Positions 1 through 13,500 of a stretch of DNA of 64,000 nt are shown one piece after another. The notes beneath the pieces were generated by a model that saw only the letters and a program-made list of their open reading frames with translations, was not told the DNA's origin and did no database searches. The translations under genes were made by a program, and so were the position numbers. The DNA is from Aptenodytes patagonicus (taxonomy: Eukaryota; Chordata; Aves; Sphenisciformes; Spheniscidae), in assembly GCF_965638725.1 (NCBI RefSeq), contig NC_134951.1, positions 1,178,001-1,242,000 of the forward strand, read 5' to 3'. The stretch's first letter is position 1. Every line of letters starts with the position of its first letter.

Positions 1-3000
1 TGCCATGCTCGCCCTGGTCCCTTCTGTTCTCCTTGGGCACCAGGAGCAGGCTTGCAAAACTAGTCTGATACCCCTCTCAGGTACTTCAGCCCTCTTTCGA
101 AGTCCAAAACAGCTCTGGCAGCAGCAGGAAGGTCTTTCGGCTGTCGCAACGTTATTTTAACAGGTTTCCTGTTTGTGCATTTTTTGCTTCTGCCTTTTCT
201 CCCTCCACCCCGTTTTTCCTCCCAGAGTCGCTGCCCTGATCCCTCACTTCCCACTCCAGAGGCTCGTCGCTGGCTGATCCTCCTCTAACTGCATCCCTGC
301 CTCAGGCCCCTGAAGGTTCATCTTTCCCACTCCTGTGCTCGCCATCTGTGCATCCTTTCTCGAACTGTAGCGGAAGCAGTGGTGACCCATATTCACGGAT
401 ATTTAATGCTCCCAAACAGAGCAAGCTCCTGGATGCAGTGGAAATTGGCAGGCTGTTTGCTGAAGCCTGCCATCAACATCAAGTGTTGCTCCATGTTACG
501 TATCCACGGGGGAAATGATTTCCCCCCCCAGCACGGTGATGGGACGGGGTCGGGACTTGGCAGTGGAGTGGTGGGGCTGGCTGCCTGCTCCGTCCCACCG
601 CAGGGTGACCCCAGTGCCAGCACAGAGCTGCAGCCCTCTGGATGAGCTGGCTGGAGCTCACATAGCCAAAGATCGACTCGGGTGCGGGCTCCCTATCGGA
701 TGGGTTTTTGTGAGGTGAGCTCCTGGGGTGACCACAGGCAGGTCCTTTCGTGAGCCGCTGTGCTGGAGAGCGAGTCTGGCCCGTGGAGGGGCCGGGTCTG
801 GGTTAGGCTGGATGGAGATGTGCTGTGTATCAGCTCTGCCCGGGCCACTTGATGATGCTTTGCATCCAAGCGTGCTTGTTTTATCCCTCTGCAGTACCTC
901 TGCTCTGAGGTAGAGCTGTTATCCCGATGAGCATTGCTCTCCCCGCAGCCGATTCCTCCTGCCGGAGTGGGGCTGTTGCTGCACGCTCCCCAGCCACCAC
1001 GCTGGTGGTCCTAAACACCTCTTCTGCCCCCTGAGCTGCGGGGAAGAGTGAGCTTCTCCCCGATGCTCGTCACCATCGGCTTTGCTGGAGGAGTGGTCCC
1101 ACGTCTGTGTTTGCAGAAGGTGGAGGATAATCTTCCAGCTGGTGCCAGTGAGAGCTGAGGCTCTGAACGGGAGAGAGTGCCTTCAGGGCAGGAATCTGGT
1201 TTTCCCAATGAATTCGCACACCCTGTGGGGCTTGGGGAGCAAGAAGGAGGCTTCCGCTCAGTGCGGTAGCTCCTCTTGGAGGAGAGGGGCTCTGACCTTG
1301 CCGGGACCCCTGCATGCTGTGTTTTGAAGCGTCTTTAACTGCTAGATATCTAAAACCTGCCTGGTGAAAAGCAGGCAGGAGGAGGGAAGCGATGCTGGCA
1401 TGGAAGCTTGCGCTGCCGGCTGCTGGGGCAGGCAGACGGGACGTCCTTCGTGCTGTTTTCTGCCTACCGAGCTGCTGCTGCTCGTGGTGGGAGCCAAACC
1501 TGTCGGCTCATGTGGTGATTGTAGATTTACCACTGCCAACGTGCTCCATTCTTATGCCAGCTGAGAAATGACCTTAGAAAAGATAAACAGGACTCGAGTT
1601 AATAAGTACCATTAAAGCACGATGTGACTTCTCACGCATCAGCGGAGTGTGAGCATAGTGCAAACGTGACTTGTTTGCGCTGGCACGGCTCTGCTCAATT
1701 ATGTTCGCCGGGGATTGTCGAGTTCGCAGCCTCCTGGCTTATCTTGAGCCTGATGGGAGAAGGTTCTTAGCCTCATGCCTTCTTCGTACTTAAGGAGATT
1801 TATAGGAAGCAGCCTTATGGACTTGCTGGAGCTGCTCTGCCGAGGCTCCCTCTGCCCTGCTCCTGCCGCTGGTGCAAGCGGTGAAATGTGGGCTTGTGGC
1901 CGGCAGTGCAGGCTGCCGTGGACCTTGCCGGAGTGCCTGCGAGCGAAATGGGGTGTACAAATCCATCTTTGCTTGCTGTCCCCAGCGCTGGTGCCTGTGC
2001 CACCAGCGCTGTCCTCCCCCAGCCCACCCCGGATCCGTTCGGGTGTCAGACACCGGTGCGCCCAGGGCACCCGTGCAACAATGTTTGGTCTGCCGCTGGC
2101 TCCCGGTAACCAAATTACTTAAAAGCAGCATTGTTTTTCTGGACAGGAAGGCTATTAGTAGAACCTGGGCTATAAATCTGTATTTTTTTTTTTTTTTTTC
2201 CCCTCCTTGGACACATAATTGGATCTTCCAGAAACGCCCTGGTTGCATGATTAATGTTGTTTTTAAGCTGTATGAGCCATTTGCGTCTTTAAATCCCATA
2301 ACGATGCAGTCAGCTCACTGCTGCACCTGCGATGGCTCCTTGGCAGCCGGGACTGTCTGCCGGCTGTTGGGGTGCCCTGTGGCACCCTGCGGGGTGGCTG
2401 GATGGAGCAAGCGGGGGGCTGGGCGATCCCGTGGCCATCCTGGCACGGACAGGGTGCAGGAGAGGCTGCCGCTGTACGGTGCGAGTGATGAGATTGTTGC
2501 TGCAAAGTTGGCTCTGCTCTTTTCTTAAGAAGTTTAAAACCAAATCCCGAGGGGACTGTCTGGGCTGGGTTCCCTCCTTCCTGCAATCGTAAGGAGAAGC
2601 GATGTCTGCGTGCACGGTGCTATTTTAGAGCAGGGCACCTTACAAATGCCTGTCTGCTTTGAGAAGAAGGCTCTGGGGCGTACAAAATTCCTTCCGTGCA
2701 CTCACGCTTTTTGTTTGACCTTCTCTTCCTGAAAATGAAGGAGAAATCAAGAGCCCTAGCTAGTGGTAGTCATCGGCTGTGATAGAAAAAAGACTTGGAG
2801 AAGGATAATAGTCACATGCGTGAGTCACTAGACCAGTGCGTTGAGATCTAAAATGGAAAAGGTGATGCTAATTTGCAGTGAGGATGAGGTGGGTGAATGA
2901 CAGAGCCGGTGCCGTGCGTGGTGAGCTAAAACACCACTGTGTTTATAGCCTCGAGAGTGTTTCATCAGAGCAGCCGCAGCAACTGACTATGAGACGAGTT

Positions 3001-3789
3001 TTGGGGGAGTACGAGCCCCATGCCTCAGGCTGGTGCTCTCGGGGGCGGTCGGGCCCCTTCCTCAGCTTTGCTCCAAGTCACAAGCGTGTATGAACAGGCA
3101 GATCGAGACAGATATCCCGAGCCTGTATTCCTCTGGGAATGTCAGTCTCCAAAAACGTTGGCCCTGAAGGGCTGACGCGGGAACGAGGAGCCTGGCTGAG
3201 GGCTTCCTTCAAGGACAGGCTGCTGCCTCCATCACCAGCGTGGCATGACCAGCTTTCTTCCCGTGGCGTGGGCTGGAGGGTGAGCAGCCAGAGGAGTGAG
3301 CTGCAAGTGAAGCATCTCCGCAGCTTGCTTTGCTTCCAGCTCTGACCACGCAGAGGCCTTACGCCCCGAGGAGGTGGTGAGTGTGCCCGTGTTGCCTGTC
3401 CTTGCCTGTCCCTCCTCCTTTGCCTGCTGCCAGCGTGCCCAGCAGTGCTGCTGGCCTGCTGTCCCCTACGGAGCGGAGAGCTCGCATGCCGTGCAGGTCG
3501 GGAACCCCTTCTCACTAGCGCAGAAAGGTAAAGAGGTAGAATGTCTGTAGGAAGGAAACCAAATAACGAAAAGCGGTTGCGGGGAGGCTGGGTGTGGTGG
3601 ACGTTTTTGAGTTTTGTAGCTGAAGATGCCTGGCTGGTCATTGGTATTCTGGCAGGCGGCCTTGTCCTGGCTGCCGTCCCTTAGGGTGGCAGGCAGCCTG
3701 GTGCTGGAGCCAGCCCCAGCTCGGTCCCTTTGGTCTGTTGGTGTCCTCTGAGCTGGCAGAGCACCTACCTGCCTTGCTCAGCAGGCAAA
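1..3789 (+). other. Probable part of SELENOI intron 1
   Basis: No supported exon was seen. The first SELENOI exon found begins at 7488 and encodes the segment that follows exon 1 in the human protein, so this stretch is inferred to be intron 1. Open frames here are short and show no family resemblance. A poly-T run near 2180-2200 is the only obvious simple sequence. Confidence 0.5.
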
Positions 3790-4453
3790 GAATCATAGAA
3801 TCATTGAGGTTGGAAAAGACCTCTAAGATCATCGAGTCCAACCGTCGACCCAACACCACCATGCCCACTAAACCATGTCCCTAAGTGCCTCATCTACACG
3901 TCTTTTAAATATCTCCAGGGATGGGGACTCAACCACTTCCCTGGGCAGCCTGGTCCAATGTTTAACCACTCTTTCAGTAAAGACATTTTTCCTTACATCC
4001 AACCTAAACCTCCCCTGGCGCAACTTGAGGCCATTTCCTCTCATCCTATCGCTTGTTCCTTGGGAGAAGAGACCGACCCCCACCTCGCTACAACCTCCTT
4101 TCAGGTGGTTGTAGAGAGCGATGAGGTCTCCCCTCAGCCTCCTTTTCTCCAGGCTAAACAGTCCCAGTTCCCTCAGCCGCTCCTCATCAGACTTGTGCTC
4201 CAGACCCCTCACCAGCCTCGTTGCCCTTCTCTGGACACGCTCCAGCACCTCGACGTCCTTCTTGTAGTGAGGGGCCCAAAACTGAACACAGTATTCGAGG
4301 TGCGGCCTCACCAGTGCCGAGTACAGGGGCACGATCGCTTCCCTACTCCTGCTGGCCACACTATTTCTGATACAGGCCAGGATGCCATTGGCCTTCTTGG
4401 CCGCCTGGGCACACTGCCGGCTCATGTTCAGCCGGCTGTCGACCAGCACCCCA
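3790..4453 (-). mobile_element. CR1 LINE, 5'-truncated, 3' end at low coordinate
   Basis: The - strand frame at 3868-4449 encodes the C-terminal part of CR1 ORF2, with the usual run [11 protein letters not shown], then [18 protein letters not shown], then [18 protein letters not shown] and [19 protein letters not shown], ending [17 protein letters not shown]. The 3' UTR ends at 3790 in the typical AATCATAGAATCAT repeat (seen on the + strand). Only the end of the reverse transcriptase ORF remains, so it cannot move by itself. It lies in presumed SELENOI intron 1, antisense to the gene. Confidence 0.93.
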
Positions 4454-7400
4454 AAGAGGCCCCAAGAAGTGGCCCTCCAGGAGACCGGTTGAAGCTGGGG
4501 TGGTTGTATCAGCCAACCTCTGCAAAACAGCTGCCCTCTCCCCTGAGAAACAGGTCATTCCAGGTCTTTGAGTTCTGCAAGCAAGGTGGGAACATGTGTG
4601 ACCATGGGGAAAAGCTGCTTATTGACTATCATCCCCAGTCCCAAAACGTGAGGGGAGAGGGGAAAGCTTCCTGGGACAAGGGCCTGGGGAAACTTCCCCG
4701 AGGTACCTTACAAACACGAGCATAGAAACTCCAGAGCGCTTCCCCTGCCTTGCTCCAAGCGTTGTGTCTGTTTTCTTGTTCCAGGCTGTTTTGGGGATAA
4801 TGAGATTTAATCAGTCTCCAGCTCTCCTCCTCCCCTAACCAGTGGTTCAAATCCTATTATCTCGTAAAGCGTTTGGAATTCTGTCCCCTGAAATTGCATT
4901 AAGCTGGGATGGAAATTCCTCGCGGCTTAAACATCGCCTCCGTACGGCATCGAGTTCAGGGTTTTGTTGCTGCTTGCTCTGCAGCTCCTACGGGCTTGCT
5001 GGCGTGGGGACGTAAGCGCTGGGGCTAATGCCCAGTGAGATGGACTGATCCGTCACGGGGAGGGCGGGGAAGAGCTGGTGGGGGTACAGAAATGCTTGCC
5101 AAGGATGGGATTCACCCAGCTAGGAACAAATGCTGTAAGCTCTTAGCCTGTGTGCTCAGGGCTCGGCGAGACCCGGTGCCCCTTCCTTGTGCTGGCATCT
5201 GTTTTGTGGGGTGTTGCTTTGCCCTTTCCCACCACTTTCTTCCCAGCTTTTGAAACGGACAGACTGCTTCCAGGGGAAATGGGGTTTCCAGCCGAGGAGA
5301 GGAGCACAGAGGGAGGAACAAGCTGTGGATGCAGGGACGGTGGCTAGTTCAGGGCCGTGGGGTGGGTGGGGACCCGGAGCTGCTCTCTGCTGATGGGTTT
5401 CCTTCAGCCTTATCTCGGGGAGTGCATAGGTTATGTCCGTGGTGGTGCAGGAGGGGCGGAGGCTTTGATTGCTTTCCGTAACGCTGCTCGTAAACTTGGG
5501 ATTAGACTCACGTGGGTTGGCTTGGTGGCAGGTGCCGATGCTGGGGAGCTGCAGGGGTGTTGTCCCAACCATGGGGACCCAGGGTGGGTTGGTGCCAGGA
5601 GCTGCCCTGCTTGGCACTGAGCACGTCAGCCGAGGAGTTTCATAGCCTATGGAATTTTTCTTGGGATTCTTATCAAAGTGTTACTTGGGGAAGAGGACTT
5701 TAGACGGGGTAATCTTTGCTAGGAAGGGGCTGTGAGCTGGAGAGCAGATAACAGCTTGTGGTGCTCTTGAGAGCCAAATGATGTCAAATTTTAACTTTCT
5801 AACTGGAAAGTGTTTCATGGCTTGTCTAGGTCTCTCTTTCTTTTTTTTTTTTTTTATTTCTCCCCCCCCCAAAATGATCTAAAAGGGTTGGGGTGAGGGG
5901 TAAGAGCTCTTCCTCCCCATTTCCCAAGGGCAGCAACTGCCTCTGCAGGTATCTCAGCTCCTTAACGGAGAGGAGCCCTCTGAGACCCGTCCTGCGTGGG
6001 GTACCCACGGGCCTCCTGGTGTTCACCCGCCAATCTTCCCCCTTTGGAAATGTGGACTCCAGCTCACTGAGCTGGGTGCAGGCAAGGAGCAAGATGCTGA
6101 TCCTTCACCAGGTGAGCAGGCAACTGCTTCAAACTGCTCTGCCTTAACTGAATAAGGAAAAATGACATGGGTCCTACCTCCGAACAGTGAAATCTGTCAC
6201 CTGTGCTGCTACGATCACTTTGCTCCCTTGCTGGCCCCAATCTCTGTCCCCATCTCCTGCGGTGGGGCTGGGAGCTCAGCTGGGAGCCCCACATCCCGTG
6301 GTGCCCACGAAGCAGCCCAGGTCACCTGTGTGGCTGCACCGGGAAGCCGGTGCCTCTGCACTTCTCTTTAGTACCAAATGACCCTAAAACTGTGACGGGA
6401 TGTGCAGGATTCAGGGATACTTGTGGATGTGTGGTTGTATGGTGGTGTGTATGGTGTTTTGGAGTATCTGCAGGACAAGGGAGAGGTTGAAGACCTTGCT
6501 CATAAATATCTGCTGTCTTTCTGGAGGAGAAAGTTTCTTCCAAGTGACTGGAGATGAGTGAGACACTGATAGCTGCCATCTCGATGGCTTCGACTGAAGC
6601 GCGCTAGTTCTTGTGCAGGACCTCTGGGGTCAGTCACCGGTTGTGTCTGGGTCACTCAGAGCTGTCAGCACAGAAATGTGTCCCTGGAAGCTCCCCGTTA
6701 GTATCCTGTCCATCAGAGAACAGTCTCCCGTTTTGGGAACCCCACCAAGGGGGCTCATAGCTGTCCTCCTGGAGCCTTTGGCAAAAGGGGTGCTGGGGTG
6801 TGAGAGCTAAGGAGCCTGGAGACCAGTGGTGCTGCAGGAGTGGCCCCAGCTCTCATGGTTGGTGGGGAATTCTCCCGCTGTCCTTCTGCATGGCACCTTT
6901 GGGTGCTGAGCCAAGAAGGTCCCTGGTCCTGCTCATCTTGTGGGGCAGGACTCAACAGAGTTGCTCAAGCAAGAGCACACTAAGCTGTCCTCGGTGGGTT
7001 GGTCCCACGGTGTGGGTGCTTGGGGCCATGGGACTGTCGCTTCTTCTCTGGCTTGTGAAGAGTGCCACCAGGCCTGCCGTGTGGCCATCGGGGTGTGGGG
7101 CTCTGGCGGGAGCGTTGGCTGCAAAGGAGGTTGCGTGTCCTTGGGTCTCTTCCCACCTTCCAAAAACCGTTGTGGTGGGCATGCTACGCACTCTTCTCGT
7201 GGGGCTGCTCCCTGCGGAGGGGAGGCATTGGGCGCAGGCATGAGATGTGCAGCTGAGAGCTGCCTCTCTGGGTCTGTGGGCAGTGTCGCTGGAGCTGGTG
7301 GGTGCTTTTCGGGTTGTTTAGCACCATCCTTGGTGAGACTCCATCCTTGACCCAAGCGTTCTTGCAATGCCAAGACTTGGGTAGCTGGCGTCCTCACGGA

Positions 7401-7487
7401 AAACTCAATATTCAGGATCTCTGGCTTTTTGCAAGTGTTGGTGGAGCCCTAACTATTGCTTTTTGTTTTTCCCCTTGTCGTTCACAG
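4454..7487 (+). other. Probable SELENOI intron 1, distal part
   Basis: No gene or recognisable repeat was seen. There is a poly-T and poly-C stretch at about 5840-5870. The region ends in a pyrimidine-rich tract and TTCACAG, the acceptor of the first SELENOI exon in the window. Confidence 0.5.
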
Positions 7488-7556
7488 TACAGTGCCGTGG
7501 ACAGCAACCCCCTGTCCCTGTATGTCATGCATCCCTTCTGGAACACAATAGTGAAG
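7488..7556 (+). CDS. SELENOI: SELENOI exon 2
   Basis: Encodes 23 residues, [19 protein letters not shown] and on to VK. The acceptor is TTCACAG and the donor AAG|GTGAGA. Both ends are phase 0. Confidence 0.95.
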
Positions 7557-10500
7557 GTGAGACCTTGTCCTGTCCTAGTGCGATAGCAAAACTCCAGTCA
7601 CCACAAAGTCTTCTCTGTAAAACTCTCAGCTGAAAAGCCCTGCTTCGTTTGTGGTGCAACTAATTACAAAGGGCGCTGCCTTCCAGCCTGCCCCCAGCTC
7701 ACTGCATTGCAGCCTAAAGCTTCCTGCTGCCCTGTGAAATGCCAGATGCGACTAAGCGGTGTTGTCTAACACCCAGAGGATTGTAACCAGGTCTCTGCCA
7801 TGGCTGGGAGCAGCGCGTGGTCCTTATTACATGTTTTAATGAGTTCATGTGTTCTTTTGCTGCTTTCCCATAGATCTTCCCTACCTGGCTGGCCCCAAAT
7901 TTGATAACGTTTTCTGGCTTCCTGCTGCTTGTCTTCAACTTCTTCCTCATGGCATACTTCGACCCTGACTTTTATGCTTCTGGTAAGGCTGCCTGTTCCT
8001 GTTTGGATGTGAAGCATCAGAGTGGTGAAATCTGTCAGCTCCTCTGCCGTGACTTCTGGTGCTCGTTGATAAGGCCTCTTAGTCTGGGCCTTCCCAGAGG
8101 CAGGTGGCTGTGCCAGAGGAGGGACAGAGCTGAGGGGTTGAACTCGCTGGGCTTCATGATGAGGACTTGTCCGAATACGACACCTTCCCTCCGGCTGCTG
8201 GGTGGATGTGAGCCTGGCTGGCAGCGTGTGGGCAAGGGAGGAGGAAACAGCCAAAATCTTGAGTAGTAATTGGCTCTGCCTACAGAGTAGAAAAGAACCC
8301 AGTGCCCTCATTTTAAAATCTGACAGGGTTATGTGGGAAACTGCTTCCCTAAAGTTAGCAGGTAGAGCCTTGTTCTTTGCATCCCAGCTAATTGCCCTCT
8401 CACAAAAACATGCCAGCACCATGTTCAGACTAACAGAGGCAAAATCCTCTTTCTCAGTTTCACCATTCTGCATAAGGCAAGGATGTGCACAGCTTTAAAC
8501 TTTTTAACAGTACCCGTAGAATGGTTTGGGTGGGAAGGGACCTCTAAAGGCCATCTAGTCCAACCCCCCTGCCGTGGGCAGGGACATCTGCAACTAGAGC
8601 AGGTTGCTCAGAGCCCCGTCCAGCCTGACCTGGAATGTCTCCAGGGATGGGGCATCCACCACCTCTCTGGGCAACCTGGGCCAGTGTTTCATCACCCTCA
8701 GCGTAAACAATGTCTTCCTTCTGTCTAGTCTGAATCTCCCCCCCTTTAGTTTAAAGCCATTCCCCCTTGTCCTGTCGCAACAGGCCCTGCTAAAAAGTCT
8801 GTCCCCATTTTTCTTATAAGCCCCCTTTAAGTACTGACAGGCTGCAATAAGGTCTCCCCGGAGCCTTCTCTTCTCCAGGGTGAACAACCCCAACTCTCTC
8901 AGCCTTTCTCCATAGCAGAGGTGTTCCATCCCCCTGATCATCCTCGTGTCCCTCCTCTGGACCCGCTCCAAGGGGTCCGTGTCTTTCCCGTGCTGAGGAC
9001 CCCCGAGCTGGAGGCAGTGCTGCAGGGGGGGTCTCAGCAGAGCAGAGGGGCAGAATCCCCTCCCTCGACCTGCTGGCCACGCTGCTTTGGATGCAGCCCA
9101 GGATACGATTGGCCTTCTGGGCTGCGAGCGCATATTGCTGCCTCATGTCCGGCTTTTCACCCACCAGTACCCCCAAGTCCTTCTCGGCAGGGCTGCTCTC
9201 AAGCCCTTCATCCCCCAGCCTGTATTGATACCAGGGGTTGCCCCGACCCAGGGGCAGGACCTTGCACTTGGCCTTGTTGAACCTCATGAGGTTCACAGGG
9301 GCCCACTTCTCCAGCTTGTCCAGGTCCCTCTGGATGGCATCCCGTCCCTCTGGCGTGTCGACCGCACCACTCAGCTTGGTGTCATCTGCAAACTTGCTGA
9401 GGGTGCACTCGATCCCACTGTCTATGTCACTGATGAAGATATTAAACAGCACCGGTCCCAATACGGACCCCTGAGGGACACCACTTGTCACTGGTCTCCA
9501 TCTGGACATTGAGCCGTTGACCACTACCCTCTGGATGCGACCATGCAGCCAATTCCTCATCCACCAGACAGTCCACCCATCAAATCCGTATCTCTCCAGT
9601 TTAGAGAGAGAGATGTTGTGGGGGACCGTGTCAAAGGCCTTACAGTCATCCAGACAGACGACATCTGTGGCCCTTCCCGTGTCCACTGATGTAGTCACTC
9701 CATCATAGAAGGCCACTAGGTTGGTCAGGCAGGACTTGCCCTTGGTGAAGCCATGCTGGCTGTCTTGAATCACCTCCCTGTCCTCCCTGTGCCTTAGCAG
9801 AGCTTCCAGGAGGATCTGTTCCATGATCTTCCCAGGCACAGAGGTGAGGCTGACAGGTTGGTAGTTCCCAGGGTCCTACCCATGTTCATCTGTTCATGAA
9901 TCTGAAGGTTCAGTTGTGTCCCCTTCCTTATGGGGGTGTCCCAGGGAAAAGATTACACTCAGTCACTTATCGATAGCTTCCTCTCTATGTTTTTCCCTCC
10001 CTTTGCCCTGCCAGGTTTGGTTTAGGTTGCTCGGAAGAGTCCATCTAGTTCTTCTAAAACTGGGCCAATCATCAAAACACAGTTAAGTGGGGAAAAATGC
10101 TGGTTTCTTGGGATTGTCTTTGTTGGTAGGTAGGCAAGTACTGTTTTCAATATGCCGGGCTTTCAAAAGCTCGGGTGGCATCAGTGGCTGTTAGCTAAGA
10201 TTTGGATTGTGTTTTGGTCCGTGAGCCATAGGAAGAAAAGCTGACAGTAGTAGCTCAGGGAAGGAAGCTCAGTGTGAGAATCCCCAGGACATCAGATGTC
10301 CAGAAACTTGGGCTCTGCCAAAGGGATGGTGAAGCTCATGCTTTGGGACCCTTTTGTACATACATGTTATGCATGTCCTGATTGGAAAGACAACTTTTGA
10401 TTTTGCTGGTGAGGCCTCCAGAAGCTTGTGCCTTTCCTCCTCGTTGGATGGTTTTGTAGACGTGATGCCCTCCATTTGCTGCTGGAAAGGCACCAATCTG

Positions 10501-13500
10501 CTGCTCTAAGGAAACGGGAGGTGGCATTTCATGGAATCATTGTTCCCCCTAGGAGACCTCCGTGTGCCCTCCTGCGAGGCTGCTGCCAAGAAGCCGTGCC
10601 TCTTCCTGCTTTTTTTTCAAACGCACCTTTGGGCTCCCTGAGTTGCAGACAGCTAAGCTGGCTATCTGCCAAAACAACGTTGGAGGAGGTGGAGATGCTA
10701 TTAAGGAGGAACTCTTGTTTCAATTGGCAGGATGCAGACTGGAGACTGGGAGGGGAATCCTGACGTGTTTCTGCAGGGGCAGGGTGTTGCCACATCTCAA
10801 AGAGGCTCTGCTTGATGCTCTGTGAGCAAGTGATTGAGGAGAGTCTGATCTGCACACACTTCCGTGTCATGCATTTGGGCTACAGTTGCTAGCTGCCATC
10901 ACCAGTTCTTAGATCCCATGACCCTGGGGAGCTGGGGACAGAGGACAACTATGTCCTGGAAAGCAAAGTTCTCGGTGACCCGGTTTCACGTGCTGTTGTG
11001 GAACAGCTCTGCCATCATGTCCTGGCAAGCTAACATCTCAGTTTCACTGTTTGAGTAGTGTAGGTGCTTTGTCTTGGTCAGCTGCTGGTCCTTGTTGCTG
11101 TGCCTCTTGTGCCAAAATAAACCCATTGAAAGTACATACTGACTTGGGTCTTTCTGATCTCTGCAGCTCCTGATCACCAGCACGTTCCGAACGGAGTGTG
11201 GGTCATTGTGGGTCTCCTCAACTTCATTGCCTATACGTTAGGTAAGACTTTATCTAGTTGATTGTGGGGGTTCGTGTCTGTCGTCTGTTCATGCTGCGGC
11301 TGCATGTCGTCTTATCTCCGAGCCCGTTGAGAAATTTTTGATTCTGGGCTTCTGCCATGCACTAATCCAATTGCTGCTCGGGCTGCTAGAGCAGCTTCTG
11401 GGAGCTGCTTTGCAAAGTGGCTAGAAGGAAGTTGTCCCAGAGCAGCTGATGTGAAAGGAGAATGCTGGAACTGACTTTGGGACGAATTGTGAAATTCTGT
11501 CTTCAGTCTGCTTTAAATAAATGTAATCTCGTCAGACGTTATTGTATTTTTTCAGTCTCGAGTAGAGCAGGGGGGTGGGAAGTGCACTCCCCGTTAGAGG
11601 ATGGAGGCAGTGAAAGCTGCTGTTCACTGGCCGCGCGCACTTCGTCAGCTGCAAACTGGCCCATTGCTTTGTGAGGGGGTGTCCAGCAAAACTCCCCATT
11701 TCTCCTTGTTCTCTTCCCAGATGGCGTTGATGGGAAACAGGCTCGCCGGACTAACTCCAGCACGCCCCTGGGAGAGCTCTTTGATCACGGCCTGGACAGC
11801 TGGGCGTGCGTGTACTTTGTCGTGACAGTCTACTCCACCTTTGGACGGGGCTCCACGGGTGTCAGTGTCTTCATTCTCTACCTCCTCTTATGGGTGGTCT
11901 TGTTTTCATTCATCCTCTCCCACTGGGAGAAGTATAACACAGGGATCCTCTTCCTGCCCTGGGGATATGACATCAGCCAGGTGGTAAGTACACGCCGCAG
12001 CCGCTGCTCGGCTTCAGCAGGAGCTCAATAAAGCTTGTTGGAGCACAAGTCTGATGAGGGGCGGCTGAGGGAACTGGGGTTGTTCAGCCTGGAGCAAAGG
12101 AGGCTGAGGGGAGACCTCATCGCTCTCTACAACCACCTGAAAGGAGGTTGTAGCGAGGTGGGGGTCGGTCTCTTCTCCCAAGTAACAAGCGATAGGACGA
12201 GAGGAAATGGCCTCAAGTTGTGCCAGGGGAGGTTTAGATTGGATGTGAGGAAAAATTTCTTTACTGAAAGAGTGGTGAAACATTGGACCAGGCTGCCCAG
12301 GGAAGTGGTGGAGTCCCCATCCCTGGAGGTATTTAAAAGACGTGTAGATGCGGCGCTTAGGGACATGGTTTAGTGGGCATGGTGGTGTTGGGTCGATGGT
12401 TGGACTCAATGATCTTAGAGGTCTTTTCCAACCTCAGTGATTCTATGATAAACTTGCTAGCGTGCCTGGGGTGCAGTAGAGCCCACTGAGGTGTGCGAGG
12501 GATGCATACAGCTCTGCTACGTGTCCAAAGTCTTGTAAATCGGTCACTGCAACGCTCTCTGGAAGTGGGTGTCTTCAGCCTGTCTCCAAGCATTGTGGAG
12601 GCGGAGAGCTTTCCAAGACTGCTTGCATGACTTTGAGCTATAATTGCTTTAGTGAGCTGGGGTCACATGGCACTAGAGTTTGATTGCTCAAAACCATTAA
12701 TTCCAAGGAGGTTGGTGTGGTTTTTATTTTGTTCTGAGTAGCTTTTGTAGATGGACTATCCACAAAAAACGAGGCTTGAAGAATGGATATTGCCTTGTGT
12801 TTCCTCTGGCTGGTTTCTGCTGTCCTAAGATGCATGTTTTGGCCACCTAAATCGTTGCTCTAATTAGTTTCCTGCATTAAACCAATGTGGGTATGTTCAA
12901 GGCTAGAAGTTTGGGGTGCCTTTTGGCACTAGCAGGATGCGTGCCAAAATGTAGCGGAGTAACTAATTGGCATGTTAATCACTGTGCCTGGAGCAAAGGT
13001 TCCTGGGGAGGTGCCCCTCTGTACGTGGTAACTGGGCAGTGGATGTCGAGACTGACGGTGATGGACCCTTTGGTATGTTGGCGTGTCCATCTCTCATTAA
13101 GGACTCCTCTGCAGGAAGCTCTTTCTGAAGAGCCCATCAGAACTGGGAGCAAGCTCTGGATGATACAATTCTCCTTTACTGCTGGCAGCCGTCCTTCCTA
13201 GCCAGGGTGCAGTCGCACAGCACCGCACAGCACACAGTACTCCTTTATCTTCTGGCTTATCAGATGCTGGGTGGGAAATGCAACAAGTTGGAAGTAGAGT
13301 GCAATTAATGCAGCTGCATTAATTGCAGTAATCATCTCTGCTAGTAAAAGGAGAGCGTAGCTGGTCCCCTCTGACTATACTCTGACCACTTTCTCCAAAA
13401 GCATTGCATAACCCTAATGCTTTCGCATCTCTGCCTGTTGCAGAAAGGCAGGGGTGGAGGGCTAAGCTGCCCTGCAGCGTGCTTCCCTCAGCTTCAGGGT

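Noticed and set aside
8594..9839. Host gene encoding a reverse-transcriptase-like protein
   Set aside because: Sequence is CR1 ORF2 with a frame break and 5' truncation, antisense in an intron.
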